The notes: generated by a model not told the origin, from the letters alone. Positions 25,369 through 34,053 are shown, counted from the first letter of the stretch. The stretch is 64,000 nt of DNA from Salinimicrobium sp050750585 (GCF_050750585.1 NZ_JBOJLM010000016.1:1-64000); one strand, 5' to 3'. A program made the numbers and translations.

Positions 25369-26922
25369 CTATGAGCTGCATGAGAGCATGGAGCAGCCGG
25401 CTTTAGTCTCTGCCCATTCTGGTCGTTTTTTTACAAGATCTTCAAAGCCGTCTGTTGCGTAAGGCTGCTTCATCGCTTCCTGTAGCCTTACAAATAATTT
25501 ATTCTCTCCCCGTTCCAGTTCCTCTATGGCTTCATGCAATAGGTAATTTCTAAGGATGATGCGGGGATTGGTTTGGTTCATCAGGTTTTTCCTGGCTTCT
25601 TCCGAAAGCCCGTCATTTTTTGCCATTTTTGAGTAGTCTGTCAATAAAGCAACCAACTCCTCCTGTTCTTTGGGCTGGAGGTCACTGTACAATGAAGGTG
25701 CAAAGTGTTTCAGCAGGGTCTCAGGTACGGTTTCAGAAGGTATTTCAGCTAAAAGCCGATAGAAGAGGGTCATATCTGGCTGAATACTGGAAAGTACTGC
25801 TTCAAATCTCGCGATGATTTTCTTTTCCTCTTTTCCGGGGGTTTGAAAGCCTAACTTTTTTGCCATCATTTCATAATAGTAATCCCAAAAGATCTTTTCG
25901 TAGGAGTCGAGCGCATTTTCAAGACCTTCGGTGTCATCAAAAAGTAAAGAAATGGCATTGGCGAGCCTGCCAAGGTTCCAGTAACCAATTGAAGGCTGGT
26001 TCCCAAAGGCGTAACGGCGGCCCGGAAGGTCGGTGGTGTTGGGTGTAAAGTTGTGATCATAGTGGTCAAGAAAAGAGAACGGCCCGTAATCAATGGTTAG
26101 CCCCAGTATAGACATATTATCAGTATTCATCACCCCGTGTACAAATCCCACCCGCTGCCACTCGGTCATCAAAAATGCCGTTTTGTCTACCACTTCCTGG
26201 AACCAGGTGAGGATGCGATCTTCTTCCGTAAGATGCGGAAAATATCGATCAATGGTCCAGTCTATCAGCTGTTTCATTTTTTCCTTATCACCCTGGGCAG
26301 CCAGTAATTCAAAGTTTCCGAAGCGTAAGAAGGAGGGGGCTACGCGGGATACAATAGCACCGGGTTCGTATTCGGGATTTCCGTTATAGAACATATCGCG
26401 CAGTACTTTGTCTCCGGTCTCCACTAAAGCCAGTGCCCGGGTAGTGGGAACTCCCAGGTGGTGCATAGCTTCACTCATCAAATACTCTCTTACCGAAGAT
26501 CGCAACACCGCCCGCCCATCGGCATGTCTCGAATAAGCAGTGGGCCCTGCACCTTTTAATTGCAGCTCAAAAATGCCATTTTTGGAACCCCATTCTCCCA
26601 ATGTAATCGCACGGCCATCGCCCAGTTGCCCTGCCCAGTTTCCAAATTGATGCCCTGCATAACGGGCTGCATAAGGGTTCATGGAGGCAGTAATTTTATT
26701 GCCGGCCAGTATTTGCACATCTTCCGTAGAAGGATCCGCTATTCCCAATTCTTCGGCCAGATTCTTTGACCAGGCCAATAATTTAGGCGCAGCAACCGGG
26801 GTTGGTATTGTCTTGCTGTATAATTTTCCGGGGGTTTGGCGGGGAGTGCGGTCACCACTTTCATCTCCTTCAAACTGCTGCGTGAAATCATTCCGGAATT
26901 CTTTTTCTGCTATAGCGGTCAT
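25369..26922 (-). CDS. selO: Protein adenylyltransferase SelO (YdiU)
   Basis: From the ATG at 26922 (the longer frame begins at an upstream TTG) the protein has 517 residues. SelO is a pseudokinase-fold enzyme that transfers AMP from ATP to Ser, Thr or Tyr of target proteins during oxidative stress. Conserved pieces include 'LQLKGAGPTAYSRHADGRA', 'VLRSSVREYLMSEAMHHLGV', 'HGVMNTDNMSILGLTIDYGP' with the catalytic Asp and metal-binding Asn/Asp residues, and the C-terminal 'GCSMLSCSS' cysteine tail, which corresponds to the selenocysteine region in animal SelO. Here the gene ends with a plain stop and uses cysteines only. Confidence 0.95.
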   Translation of the reverse strand: MTAIAEKEFRNDFTQQFEGDESGDRTPRQTPGKLYSKTIPTPVAAPKLLAWSKNLAEELGIADPSTEDVQILAGNKITASMNPYAARYAGHQFGNWAGQLGDGRAITLGEWGSKNGIFELQLKGAGPTAYSRHADGRAVLRSSVREYLMSEAMHHLGVPTTRALALVETGDKVLRDMFYNGNPEYEPGAIVSRVAPSFLRFGNFELLAAQGDKEKMKQLIDWTIDRYFPHLTEEDRILTWFQEVVDKTAFLMTEWQRVGFVHGVMNTDNMSILGLTIDYGPFSFLDHYDHNFTPNTTDLPGRRYAFGNQPSIGYWNLGRLANAISLLFDDTEGLENALDSYEKIFWDYYYEMMAKKLGFQTPGKEEKKIIARFEAVLSSIQPDMTLFYRLLAEIPSETVPETLLKHFAPSLYSDLQPKEQEELVALLTDYSKMAKNDGLSEEARKNLMNQTNPRIILRNYLLHEAIEELERGENKLFVRLQEAMKQPYATDGFEDLVKKRPEWAETKAGCSMLSCSS

Positions 26923-27151
26923 GATGCAATTTTTTTCCAAAATACAAAACTTTTAAGCAGGGTTTGACAGAAGATGCTTCCGCAGAGAATTATTCACTTA
27001 CAAAATATAGAACGCTGAAATTCAAGAGTAAGAATTTTCTTTAGAAAATTAACAGCAGCTTAGGCAATGACAAGAAATTAAGTTAAACCTAAATTAAAAA
27101 GTATTTTGGACAGCCTGATCTGGATTATTTTTAGAAAAAAATTGAAGGAAA

Positions 27152-27514
27152 ATGATCTCATATCAAAGTAAAAACGAAATTCAGAATCAGGTGCTCAACC
27201 TATTGCCGCACCAGATTGAAGAGTGCAGGGAATGCGATAAACTTCCTGCTTCTCTTGAAGAACTTATTAAACACAACTACCAGGCTGCTTTTGTTTGCTA
27301 TGACAAAAAAACGAACAGCATAGAAGTAGGTGTGGAAAATGAAGAAGAAAATTCACCTTATCCTGAAATCAAAGTTCACAAGATCCCGCTTGCAAAAGCT
27401 GTGGCAAGTCTTCGAAAGAGCTTTAAAAATAGTGATGCCGACCTTAAATTCTACGGAAGAATTTTGGCCGGATACGGCTCCTCTTCAAAAGTTGAAGATG
27501 TAGTGCTGGTATAA
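27152..27514 (+). CDS. Conserved hypothetical protein, 120 residues
   Basis: The protein is soluble with no signal peptide: 'NQVLNLLPHQIEECRECDKL' suggests an N-terminal helical part with a Cys-x-x-Cys pair (C39/C42 approximately), followed by beta-strand-rich sequence ('AAFVCYDKKTNSIEVGV') and a helix ('LAKAVASLRKSFKN'). I recognise no family. It stands alone with a strong terminator after it, so it is a single-gene unit. Confidence 0.7.
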   Translation: MISYQSKNEIQNQVLNLLPHQIEECRECDKLPASLEELIKHNYQAAFVCYDKKTNSIEVGVENEEENSPYPEIKVHKIPLAKAVASLRKSFKNSDADLKFYGRILAGYGSSSKVEDVVLV

Positions 27515-27530
27515 CAGCCTAAAGGGTCTA

Positions 27531-27570
27531 AAAAAAGCCTTCCGAAATTAATTTTCGGAAGGCTTTTTTT
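27531..27570 (+). terminator. Intrinsic terminator, probably bidirectional
   Basis: AGCCTTCCGAAA and TTTTCGGAAGGCT form a long stem with a TTAA-containing loop, followed by a T-run; an A-run precedes it, so it could also work on the other strand. It lies 17 bp after the 120-residue protein gene. Confidence 0.85.
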
Positions 27571-27592
27571 ATGGAAAGACCCACAAGGCTTT

Positions 27593-27600
27593 TATCTTTG
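27593..27600 (+). promoter_or_regulatory. Promoter box TATCTTTG of tex
   Basis: TATCTTTG fits the TAnnTTTG consensus and lies between the terminator and the ATG at 27626, at a sensible distance for a leader of about 20 bases. The -33 element is not clear. Confidence 0.5.
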
Positions 27601-27625
27601 CCATTTTCCACTACATTTAGCCGCA

Positions 27626-29752
27626 ATGAATCCAGTCAGTTTTGTTTTAACCCGTACAGGTCTTCCGAAGAAAAGCGTTGAAAACACGCTTCAACTTTTA
27701 CAAGAAGATGCTACTATTCCTTTTATTTCCCGTTACCGAAAAGAAATGACGGGTAATTTAGATGAGGTGCAGGTTGCAGAGATCCTGCAATTTAAAGTGG
27801 AATATGAGGAAATGGAAAAAAGGAAAAAAGCGGTTTTAAAATCTATCGCCGAGCAGGAACTTCTCACTCCGCAGCTGGAGTCGAAGATCATAGCTTCAGG
27901 AAATTTGGTGGAGCTGGAAGATCTTTACCTGCCTTATAAGAAAAAGCGCAAAACAAAGGCCGATACTGCACGGGAGCTGGGACTTGAACCTTTGGCTAAG
28001 ATCCTGATGGCCCAAAATTCGGGAGACATAACAACTTCAGCCAGGAAATTTGTCACTAAAGATGTTGGGGATGTTGCAGCCGCTTTGCAGGGCGCTAAAG
28101 ATATTATTGCTGAATGGATCAATGAACACCAGGGAGTGCGGAACCGGCTTCGGAAGCTTTTTCAGCAGAAAGCCATTATTTCTTCCAAAGTGATCAAAAA
28201 GAAAGCTGAAGAGGAAGATGCGCAAAAGTTTCAGAATTATTTTGAGTGGGAAGAAAAGCTGAATTATATTCCTTCTCACCGGCTATTGGCCATTCTTAGG
28301 GCGGAAAAGGAAGGTTTTGTAAGGGTGAAAGTTGAGGTGGAGCATGAGGAGTCTTACAGGATTGTATCAGGATTTATTCTGAAATCCCAGCGAAACTCTT
28401 CTACTAAACATATAGAAGAAGCCATTGATGATGCCCTGAAGAGGTTGCTTTTTCCGGCACTTTCAAATGAAGCTTTATCGGCTGCAAAAGAGAAAGCAGA
28501 TACGGAAGCCATAAAGGTCTTTGCCGATAATCTAAGGCAGTTGCTGCTGGCGCCACCTTTGGGCAGCAAACGGATCCTGGCGCTAGATCCCGGTTTTAAA
28601 TCGGGTTGTAAGCTGGTGTGCCTTGATGAGAAGGGCGATTTGCAACACAACGAAACAATTTTTCCGCATGCGCCGCAAAGAGAAACCGCTTTGGCTTCAA
28701 AAAAGGTAAAATCCCTGGTCAATGCTTATAACATTGAGGCTATAGCGATTGGGAACGGCACGGCTTCCCGGGAAACCGAATTTTTCATTAAAAAAATACT
28801 TTTTGACAGGGATGTGCAGGTATTTGTGGTGAACGAGGCCGGCGCTTCGGTATATTCGGCTTCAAAAATAGCGAGGGCCGAATTTCCGAATTATGACGTA
28901 ACGGTTCGTGGCGCCGTCTCCATTGGTCGCCGTTTGGCCGATCCTTTGGCCGAGCTGGTAAAGATCGATGCCAAATCTATTGGGGTGGGGCAGTACCAGC
29001 ACGATGTTGACCAAACAAAACTAAAGAATGAACTTGATCGCGTAGTGGAGAGTTGTGTAAACGCTATAGGTGTGAACCTGAATAGTGCGAGCGCACCGCT
29101 GCTGAGTTATGTTTCGGGAATTGGCGCGTCTTTGGCCGAGAACATCATTAATTACCGGAGGGAAAAAGGCGAGTTTTCTTCCCGAAAAGATCTGCTGAAA
29201 GTACCACGTCTTGGAGCAAGGGCTTTTGAACAGGCCGCTGGATTCCTGAAGGTGCCGGGCTCTAAAAATCCTCTCGATAATTCGGCCGTGCATCCTGAAA
29301 GTTACTCCATAGTAGAGAAAATGGCTGCAGATCTTAAAGTTCAGATTGTAGAACTGATTGGGAATAAAAAACTCATTTCAGAAATTACTCCTGAAAATTA
29401 CATTTTTGACACCGTAGGTTTGCCCACTATTCTAGACATTCTGCGCGAGCTGGAGAAACCGGGAGTAGATCCGCGGAAGTCGGCAAAAGTGTTTGAATTT
29501 GATCCTAACGTGAAGAGCATTAGCGACCTCAAACCCGGATTAAAGCTACCGGGGATTGTCAACAATATCACTAACTTCGGATGTTTTGTAGATATCGGGA
29601 TCAAGGAAAGCGGACTCGTGCATATCTCCAAGCTGAAGAATGAATTTGTAAGTGACGTAAACTCGGTTGTAAAGTTGCATCAACACGTACAGGTAACCGT
29701 GATGGAGGTAGATGAGGCGAGAAAACGTATCCAGCTGTCGATGATCGACTAA
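27626..29752 (+). CDS. tex: Tex family RNA-binding transcription accessory protein
   Basis: The 708-residue protein shows the full Tex architecture: N-terminal helix-turn-helix/helical region ('IPFISRYRKEMTGNLDEVQV'), YqgF/RNase H-like domain ('RILALDPGFKSGCKLVCLDE', about 315-450), helix-hairpin-helix pair ('VSGIGASLAENIINYRREKG') and a C-terminal S1 domain (about 635-705, 'GIVNNITNFGCFVDIGIKES'). Tex binds nucleic acids and associates with RNA polymerase; it is a close relative of eukaryotic Spt6. Length slightly shorter than in gammaproteobacteria, normal for Bacteroidota. Confidence 0.93.
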   Translation: MNPVSFVLTRTGLPKKSVENTLQLLQEDATIPFISRYRKEMTGNLDEVQVAEILQFKVEYEEMEKRKKAVLKSIAEQELLTPQLESKIIASGNLVELEDLYLPYKKKRKTKADTARELGLEPLAKILMAQNSGDITTSARKFVTKDVGDVAAALQGAKDIIAEWINEHQGVRNRLRKLFQQKAIISSKVIKKKAEEEDAQKFQNYFEWEEKLNYIPSHRLLAILRAEKEGFVRVKVEVEHEESYRIVSGFILKSQRNSSTKHIEEAIDDALKRLLFPALSNEALSAAKEKADTEAIKVFADNLRQLLLAPPLGSKRILALDPGFKSGCKLVCLDEKGDLQHNETIFPHAPQRETALASKKVKSLVNAYNIEAIAIGNGTASRETEFFIKKILFDRDVQVFVVNEAGASVYSASKIARAEFPNYDVTVRGAVSIGRRLADPLAELVKIDAKSIGVGQYQHDVDQTKLKNELDRVVESCVNAIGVNLNSASAPLLSYVSGIGASLAENIINYRREKGEFSSRKDLLKVPRLGARAFEQAAGFLKVPGSKNPLDNSAVHPESYSIVEKMAADLKVQIVELIGNKKLISEITPENYIFDTVGLPTILDILRELEKPGVDPRKSAKVFEFDPNVKSISDLKPGLKLPGIVNNITNFGCFVDIGIKESGLVHISKLKNEFVSDVNSVVKLHQHVQVTVMEVDEARKRIQLSMID

Positions 29753-29754
29753 TT

Positions 29755-29945
29755 GAAGTTAGAACTCATCGAAGTTAGATTTTAGAAGTACGAAGTTAGG
29801 AGTGGTGATTAGGGATTGGTGACCACGTGTAACCAGAATTTAACTTCAAAACAATATTTTTTATCCCTCGAAGCTTAGTGAGGAAGTGAATGCAATCACC
29901 TGCAACCAGCAATATTTTTTTTACCCGCAACCCGCAACCCGCAGC
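29755..29945. repeat. Low-complexity GAAGTTAGA-type and ACCCGCA-type repeats
   Basis: After tex come degenerate copies of GAAGTTAGA / GAAGTACGAAG (29755-29800) and a short run of (ACCCGCA)n-like units near 29920-29945. A related AG-rich stretch (GGAAGTTAGAGTTACGAAGG, from 30531) lies on the other side of the DUF488 gene. No gene is seen in the interval 29753-29993. Confidence 0.6.
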
Positions 29946-29993
29946 CCGTGACAGGCAAAAGCTGAATATTAACGGACGACTTTTTGAAGAAAT

Positions 29994-30518
29994 TCATTCC
30001 TTATAAAACAGCTTTCCATCCTCGATCTTTGCGGGTTTGGTGTACGGATGTTCGGTAGTTGTGGATGGGGACATGATGTGGAGGACCTCCCAGCCTTCAG
30101 CTTTTAGAAAATCTGAAATCATGGACCGGTGGCAGCTCCACCAAACTGCTTCAGAACACATTATGACAGTTCTATTTTTAGTAGCAATAGCTTTTAGGTC
30201 TTCAATGGTTGTTTTAAATTCAGAAGTTTCCATATAATCTGCATATCCACGGAAGGACGGATGCCGCCATACCTGATTAACAGAATCGGGTTTGGTTTTT
30301 CGCCTGCCACCAAGATGTTCAAAATGATGATAAAAAATGTCACTTTTGGGAAGAGAGTCGGCTAAAGCTTCCTGGTTGAAGTGTGGATATTTCCTTGAGC
30401 CAGGATGGCGACGAATATCCACCAGGACTTCAATTTTATGCGCTTTTATCCAATCCAGAAATTCATCAAGCGAATGAGTGGAATGACCAATTGTCCAGAT
30501 GCGGCGGTCTTTAGACAT
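29994..30518 (-). CDS. DUF488 domain protein
   Basis: The 174-residue protein opens with 'IWTIGHSTHSLDEFLDWIKA' and continues 'EVLVDIRRHPGSRKYPHFN', the defining DUF488 pattern, with 'VIMCSEAVWWSCHRSMISDF' (two Cys, one His) near residue 140. DUF488 proteins are widespread, of unknown biochemistry, and their conserved Cys and Arg/His residues suggest a small-molecule or nucleic-acid enzyme. The gene stands alone between repeat-like intergenic sequences. Confidence 0.88.
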   Translation of the reverse strand: MSKDRRIWTIGHSTHSLDEFLDWIKAHKIEVLVDIRRHPGSRKYPHFNQEALADSLPKSDIFYHHFEHLGGRRKTKPDSVNQVWRHPSFRGYADYMETSEFKTTIEDLKAIATKNRTVIMCSEAVWWSCHRSMISDFLKAEGWEVLHIMSPSTTTEHPYTKPAKIEDGKLFYKE

Positions 30519-30696
30519 AGGTGGAAGTTAGAGTTACGAAGGTAGAAGTACGAATTTAAGAAATTTAAATTTCCTGCGGATTTCGCGGATGGAGATTTGT
30601 TGTTTCTCTGAACATGAGATCACTCGACATTCGCTTTTCTAAAAGCTCAATCTGTCGAGAAGACAAGATCCAGCTAAGCCTCAAAACTAGAAACTC

Positions 30697-31653
30697 CTAA
30701 CTCTTAACTATATTCTGCACAATCATTTTCGCGTGAACCCTCGAATTTTCTATAAACCACTTATGAGTTTCGGTGCCGCCACAAATAACTCCGGCGAGGT
30801 AGATGCCTTTTACATTAGACTCCATGGATTCTGGATCATACTGCGGAATTTTTTTACCGTCCTGTGAGAGATCGATCCCAATATTCTTCAAAAATTCGAA
30901 ATTAGGACGGTAACCGGTGAGCAGGAGTACCCAGTCATTTTCCAGTACCTGTTCCTCATCTTTGGAAATGATAATTACTTCAGTTTCTTTGATCTCTTTT
31001 ATTTCAGCATTAAAAACAGCTTTTATGCTGCCTTCATCAATCCTGTTGTCAATATCGGGTTTGACCCAGTATTTTACACGTTCCCCAATGGCAGGGCCTC
31101 TAACCACCATAGTTACATCTCCACCTTTACGGTAGATCTCGAGTGCGGCATCGACAGCCGAATTACTGGCGCCTACCACGATTGTCTTTTGAGTGGCGTA
31201 AAAGTGAGGGTCGCCGTAATAATGCGCTACTTTTGGGAGATCTTCCCCGGGAATATTCAGGTAGTTTGGGATGTCGTAAAAACCTGTCGCAATAATGACA
31301 TTTTTGGAGCGGTAGCTTGCCTTAGAAGTTGTGATCTTATGCAGGTTGTCTTCAGTTTCTATTTTTTCTACCCTCTCAAAAAGGTTAATTTTAAGATGAT
31401 TTGAAGTAACAATTCTTCGGTAGTACTCGAGAGCTTCCTGCTTGTGGGGCTTTGGATTGGTACTGATAAAAGGGATTTCATCCAGTTCAAGCTTTTCAGA
31501 AGTTGAAAAGAAGGTCATGTTAGAAGGGTAATTGTAGAGTGAATTCACCAGGGTTCCCTTCTCTAAAATGAGGTAGGAGAGACCATTCTTTTTTGCCTCC
31601 AGGGCACAGGCTATCCCAATAGGCCCTCCACCAACGATGATCACATCAAACAT
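30697..31653 (-). CDS. ypdA: YpdA-like bacillithiol disulfide reductase
   Basis: The start at 31653 (MFDVIIVGGGPIG) gives 318 residues; the longer frame would overlap rpe. It is a small FAD/NAD(P)-binding oxidoreductase with two Rossmann motifs, 'VIIVGGGPIGIACALEAKK' and 'IVVGASNSAVDAALEIYRKG', and no CxxC redox pair, unlike thioredoxin reductase. This fits YpdA, which reduces oxidised bacillithiol in Bacillota and is often annotated in Bacteroidota. The active disulfide substrate is inferred by family only. It follows rpe by 10 bp and is likely co-transcribed. Confidence 0.8.
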   Translation of the reverse strand: MFDVIIVGGGPIGIACALEAKKNGLSYLILEKGTLVNSLYNYPSNMTFFSTSEKLELDEIPFISTNPKPHKQEALEYYRRIVTSNHLKINLFERVEKIETEDNLHKITTSKASYRSKNVIIATGFYDIPNYLNIPGEDLPKVAHYYGDPHFYATQKTIVVGASNSAVDAALEIYRKGGDVTMVVRGPAIGERVKYWVKPDIDNRIDEGSIKAVFNAEIKEIKETEVIIISKDEEQVLENDWVLLLTGYRPNFEFLKNIGIDLSQDGKKIPQYDPESMESNVKGIYLAGVICGGTETHKWFIENSRVHAKMIVQNIVKS

Positions 31654-31663
31654 GTTTTCTTCT

Positions 31664-32326
31664 TTATTTATTGACAAGATCTTTTAGCTCTTTAATGGTT
31701 TGTGTAGGATCTTCGGCTTTAAAAACAAAACTACCTGCGACTAAAACATCTGCGCCAGCTTCAATGAGTTGGGCTGCATTTTTATCTGTGACGCCACCGT
31801 CGATCTCAATGAGCGTAGAAGCACCGTTACGTTCAATGATTTCTTTTAGTTGTTTCACCTTTTTATAGGTGTTCTCAATAAAACTTTGTCCGCCAAAACC
31901 GGGATTCACACTCATCATACAAACCAGGTCAATGTCTCCAATGACGTCTTCCAATAGATGTACCGGGGTGTGTGGGTTGAGCGCTACACCTGCTTTCATA
32001 CCTTCAGCTTTAATAGCCTGTAAATTTCTATGCAGGTGGGTACAGGCTTCGTAATGCACCGAAAGATTATTGGCTCCCAGTGCAGCGAATTCCTTGATGT
32101 ACCTGTCTGGATCAACGATCATAAGGTGCACGTCAATAACCTTTTTTGCGTGTTTGTTTATGGCTTCCAGTACGGGCATGCCATAAGAGATATTCGGAAC
32201 AAATACTCCGTCCATAATATCGATGTGAAACCAGTCGGCTTCACTCTTGTTGACCATTTCTATGTCGCGCTGCAGGTTTCCAAAATCGGCTGCCAGAAGA
32301 GAGGGAGCTATAAGTCTGTCTTTCAT
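31664..32326 (-). CDS. rpe: Ribulose-phosphate 3-epimerase
   Basis: The ATG at 32326 gives a 220-residue TIM-barrel enzyme starting MKDRLIAPSLLAADFGN; the longer frame adds ten residues without support. Signatures are 'WFHIDIMDGVFVPNISYG', 'KVIDVHLMIVDPDRYI' and 'VCMMSVNPGFGGQSFI', with metal-binding His and catalytic Asp residues in place. It interconverts ribulose 5-phosphate and xylulose 5-phosphate in the pentose phosphate pathway. Confidence 0.95.
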   Translation of the reverse strand: MKDRLIAPSLLAADFGNLQRDIEMVNKSEADWFHIDIMDGVFVPNISYGMPVLEAINKHAKKVIDVHLMIVDPDRYIKEFAALGANNLSVHYEACTHLHRNLQAIKAEGMKAGVALNPHTPVHLLEDVIGDIDLVCMMSVNPGFGGQSFIENTYKKVKQLKEIIERNGASTLIEIDGGVTDKNAAQLIEAGADVLVAGSFVFKAEDPTQTIKELKDLVNK

Positions 32327-32412
32327 GTGGGTGTTGTTGTGCTGCAAAAGTAACAAGAATTATACTAAAAGGCTTAGCTGAGGGAAGGGGAATTGCTGTA
32401 TCAGGATTTTTG

Positions 32413-32420
32413 TATCTTTA
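32413..32420 (+). promoter_or_regulatory. Candidate promoter TATCTTTA with upstream TTG
   Basis: TATCTTTA resembles the TAnnTTTG box, and a TTG at 32393-32395 sits 17 bp upstream. It would start a transcript about 25 bp before the small ORF at 32448. Confidence 0.45.
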
Positions 32421-32447
32421 AGTGACTAACAACCTAAAAAAGCATTT

Positions 32448-32576
32448 ATGGAAGTAGAAGAAAGAAGTGGAAAAAGGAGTTATGGTAAAATGGGCTGTTT
32501 TATAGCCGTGATCCTTCTGGTCATTATTGTTATTCTTATAGCTACGGGAGTGATCAACTTTAGCTGGGAACATTAG
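32448..32576 (+). CDS. Small membrane protein (42 residues)
   Basis: An ATG frame encodes a charged head ('MEVEERSGKRSYGKMG') and a long hydrophobic helix ('CFIAVILLVIIVILIATGVI') ending 'NFSWEH'. A candidate promoter lies just upstream. It sits alone between rpe (divergent) and the BLUF gene (convergent). The composition strongly suggests a real single-pass membrane protein; no family recognised. Confidence 0.6.
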   Translation: MEVEERSGKRSYGKMGCFIAVILLVIIVILIATGVINFSWEH

Positions 32577-32582
32577 AATTTC

Positions 32583-32981
32583 CTAGGAAAAATTCTCCAG
32601 CACATAGTTTACTGAATTTCGGATTGAGGGGTCGAGTTTTTCTATATGAGATTTGTAATAATCTAACTCTTCCCTGTTGTAGGCGGCATCCAGGCTTAAA
32701 AACAAGTTCTCATAAGTATCAAATTTTTGACCTTCAATTTCTTTTTTGAAAATAGGAATGAGGTTATAATGCCTTTTATCTTGTTGTATCTTCTCAAAAA
32801 GGTCTGTCACCATTGTTTTTTCCCCTTCTAAAACCTGAAAGAAGTTGCCATTAGAGTATAATAAGATACCGGTGATCTTAACCTGATTATTATTGGAGCT
32901 GGTTAATTTAAGGAGGTTCTCAATTTCATTTTCGGAAATTCCTGAAGCTACGGTACTTACGTAGCTTATTGCATAATTCAT
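32583..32981 (-). CDS. BLUF-domain blue-light sensor
   Basis: The whole 132-residue protein is one BLUF domain without an attached output domain. The residues that form the flavin photocycle are present at family spacing: Tyr7 ('AISYVST'), Asn31 and Gln49 ('GNFFQVLEG'), matching Tyr8/Asn32/Gln50 of Slr1694 as I recall them. 'ITGILLYSNGNFFQVLEGEK' and the 'DKRHY' turn are typical. No tryptophan occurs anywhere in the protein, so the semi-conserved Trp of AppA is absent. Short BLUF proteins act by protein-protein contact; the partner is unknown. It has its own promoter. Confidence 0.92.
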   Translation of the reverse strand: MNYAISYVSTVASGISENEIENLLKLTSSNNNQVKITGILLYSNGNFFQVLEGEKTMVTDLFEKIQQDKRHYNLIPIFKKEIEGQKFDTYENLFLSLDAAYNREELDYYKSHIEKLDPSIRNSVNYVLENFS

Positions 32982-33000
32982 GAGTATATTTTTGGGCTGC

Positions 33001-33030
33001 CAAAAATAATAAAAATGAGAAGATAACCAA
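33001..33030 (-). promoter_or_regulatory. Consensus Bacteroidota promoter of the BLUF gene
   Basis: On the minus strand TTG (33030-33028) is followed after exactly 19 bp by TATTTTTG (33008-33001), a full match to TTG-N19-TAnnTTTG. It would start transcription about 12 bp before the BLUF ATG. Confidence 0.65.
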
Positions 33031-33071
33031 ACAAGTAGTTGATGCTTAACTTCTTGCTTGAAAATTTCCTT

Positions 33072-33090
33072 TCAAAAATGCCATTTTTGA
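33072..33090. repeat. 19-bp palindrome TCAAAAATGCCATTTTTGA
   Basis: A second perfect intergenic copy of the dispersed palindrome, lying between the BLUF gene and the rpoD terminator. Confidence 0.75.
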
Positions 33091-33104
33091 CACTTTTATA
33101 AAAA

Positions 33105-33136
33105 GGTGAACCCGGAGTAATCAGCTCCGGGTTCTT
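33105..33136 (-). terminator. Terminator of rpoD
   Basis: On the minus strand GAACCCGGAG and CTCCGGGTTC form a 10-bp stem with a 7-nt loop, followed by ACCTTTTTAT. It lies about 55 bp past the rpoD stop. Confidence 0.8.
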
Positions 33137-33189
33137 CATCAATCAATCAAAAAACGAACAGTAATCAACTGTTGCTTCTTTACCGGGAA

Positions 33190-34053
33190 TTAACCCAGGT
33201 ATGTCTTTAATATCTTGCTTCTGGAGGTGTGTTTCAACCTTCTGATAGCTTTTTCTTTAATTTGTCTTACTCTTTCTCTTGTTAGATCAAAAGTCTCGCC
33301 AATTTCTTCAAGAGTCATTGGATGCTGGTCTCCGAGTCCAAAATAAAGACGAATTACATCGGCTTCTCTGGGAGTAAGGGTTTCAAGAGCTCTTTCAATT
33401 TCTGTACGCAAAGACTCATGAAGGAGTTCTCTATCGGGGTTTGGAGATTCTCCTGAACGAAGTACATCATAAAGGTTAGAATCTTCTCCCTCTACCAAAG
33501 GAGCATCCATAGATACGTGACGCCCGGAATTCTTCATTGATTCCTTAACATCATTAATAGTCATATCAAGTTCTTTCGCGATCTCTTCGGCACTTGGCGG
33601 ACGCTCATGTGACTGCTCAAGGAAAGCAAAAGTTTTGTTGATCTTGTTTATTGAACCAATTTTGTTGAGCGGTAAACGCACAATACGAGACTGCTCTGCA
33701 AGAGCCTGCAGAATAGACTGTCTAATCCACCAAACGGCATAGGATATGAATTTGAAACCCCGGGTTTCATCAAATCGTTTGGCAGCTTTTATTAATCCTA
33801 AATTTCCTTCGTTTATAAGGTCGGGAAGGGTTAATCCCTGGTTTTGATATTGTTTCGCTACAGATACCACAAAACGAAGGTTCGCTTTTGTTAGTTTCTC
33901 CAAAGCACGGTCATCACCCGCTTTAATTCGTTGTGCCAACTCCACCTCTTCATCTGCGGTGATCAGGTCAACTTTACCAATTTCTTGCAAATACTTATCC
34001 AGCGAAGCAGTTTCACGGTTTGTTACCTGCTTCGTAATTTTAAGTTGTCTCAT
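33190..34053 (-). CDS. rpoD: Primary RNA polymerase sigma factor RpoD/SigA
   Basis: The 287-residue protein contains sigma regions 1.2 ('DKYLQEIGKVDLITADEEVE'), 2 ('EGNLGLIKAAKRFDETRGFK', 'YAVWWIRQSILQALAEQSR'), 3 and 4.2 ('ETFDLTRERVRQIKEKAIRR'). Region 1.1 and the non-conserved insert of proteobacterial RpoD are missing, which is the normal Bacteroidota form and matches the short protein length. This sigma reads the TTG/TAnnTTTG promoters seen in the window. It stands as its own unit with a terminator. Confidence 0.95.
   Translation of the reverse strand: MRQLKITKQVTNRETASLDKYLQEIGKVDLITADEEVELAQRIKAGDDRALEKLTKANLRFVVSVAKQYQNQGLTLPDLINEGNLGLIKAAKRFDETRGFKFISYAVWWIRQSILQALAEQSRIVRLPLNKIGSINKINKTFAFLEQSHERPPSAEEIAKELDMTINDVKESMKNSGRHVSMDAPLVEGEDSNLYDVLRSGESPNPDRELLHESLRTEIERALETLTPREADVIRLYFGLGDQHPMTLEEIGETFDLTRERVRQIKEKAIRRLKHTSRSKILKTYLG

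Noticed and set aside
25369..25400. Selenocysteine at the SelO C-terminus
   Set aside because: The tail ends in ordinary cysteine and serine codons before a plain stop; no in-frame TGA with a hairpin was seen.
26567..26585. Copy of the 19-bp palindrome inside selO
   Set aside because: It lies within coding sequence for a conserved segment (K-N-G-I-F-E), so codon content explains it; similar matches in trmH and the T9SS genes were also discounted.
24764..26988. 14-bp inverted repeat (AATTCTCTGCGGAA) around selO as insertion-sequence ends
   Set aside because: There is no transposase and no target duplication; the motif resembles the common TCTGCGGAA stretch found in other intergenic repeats.
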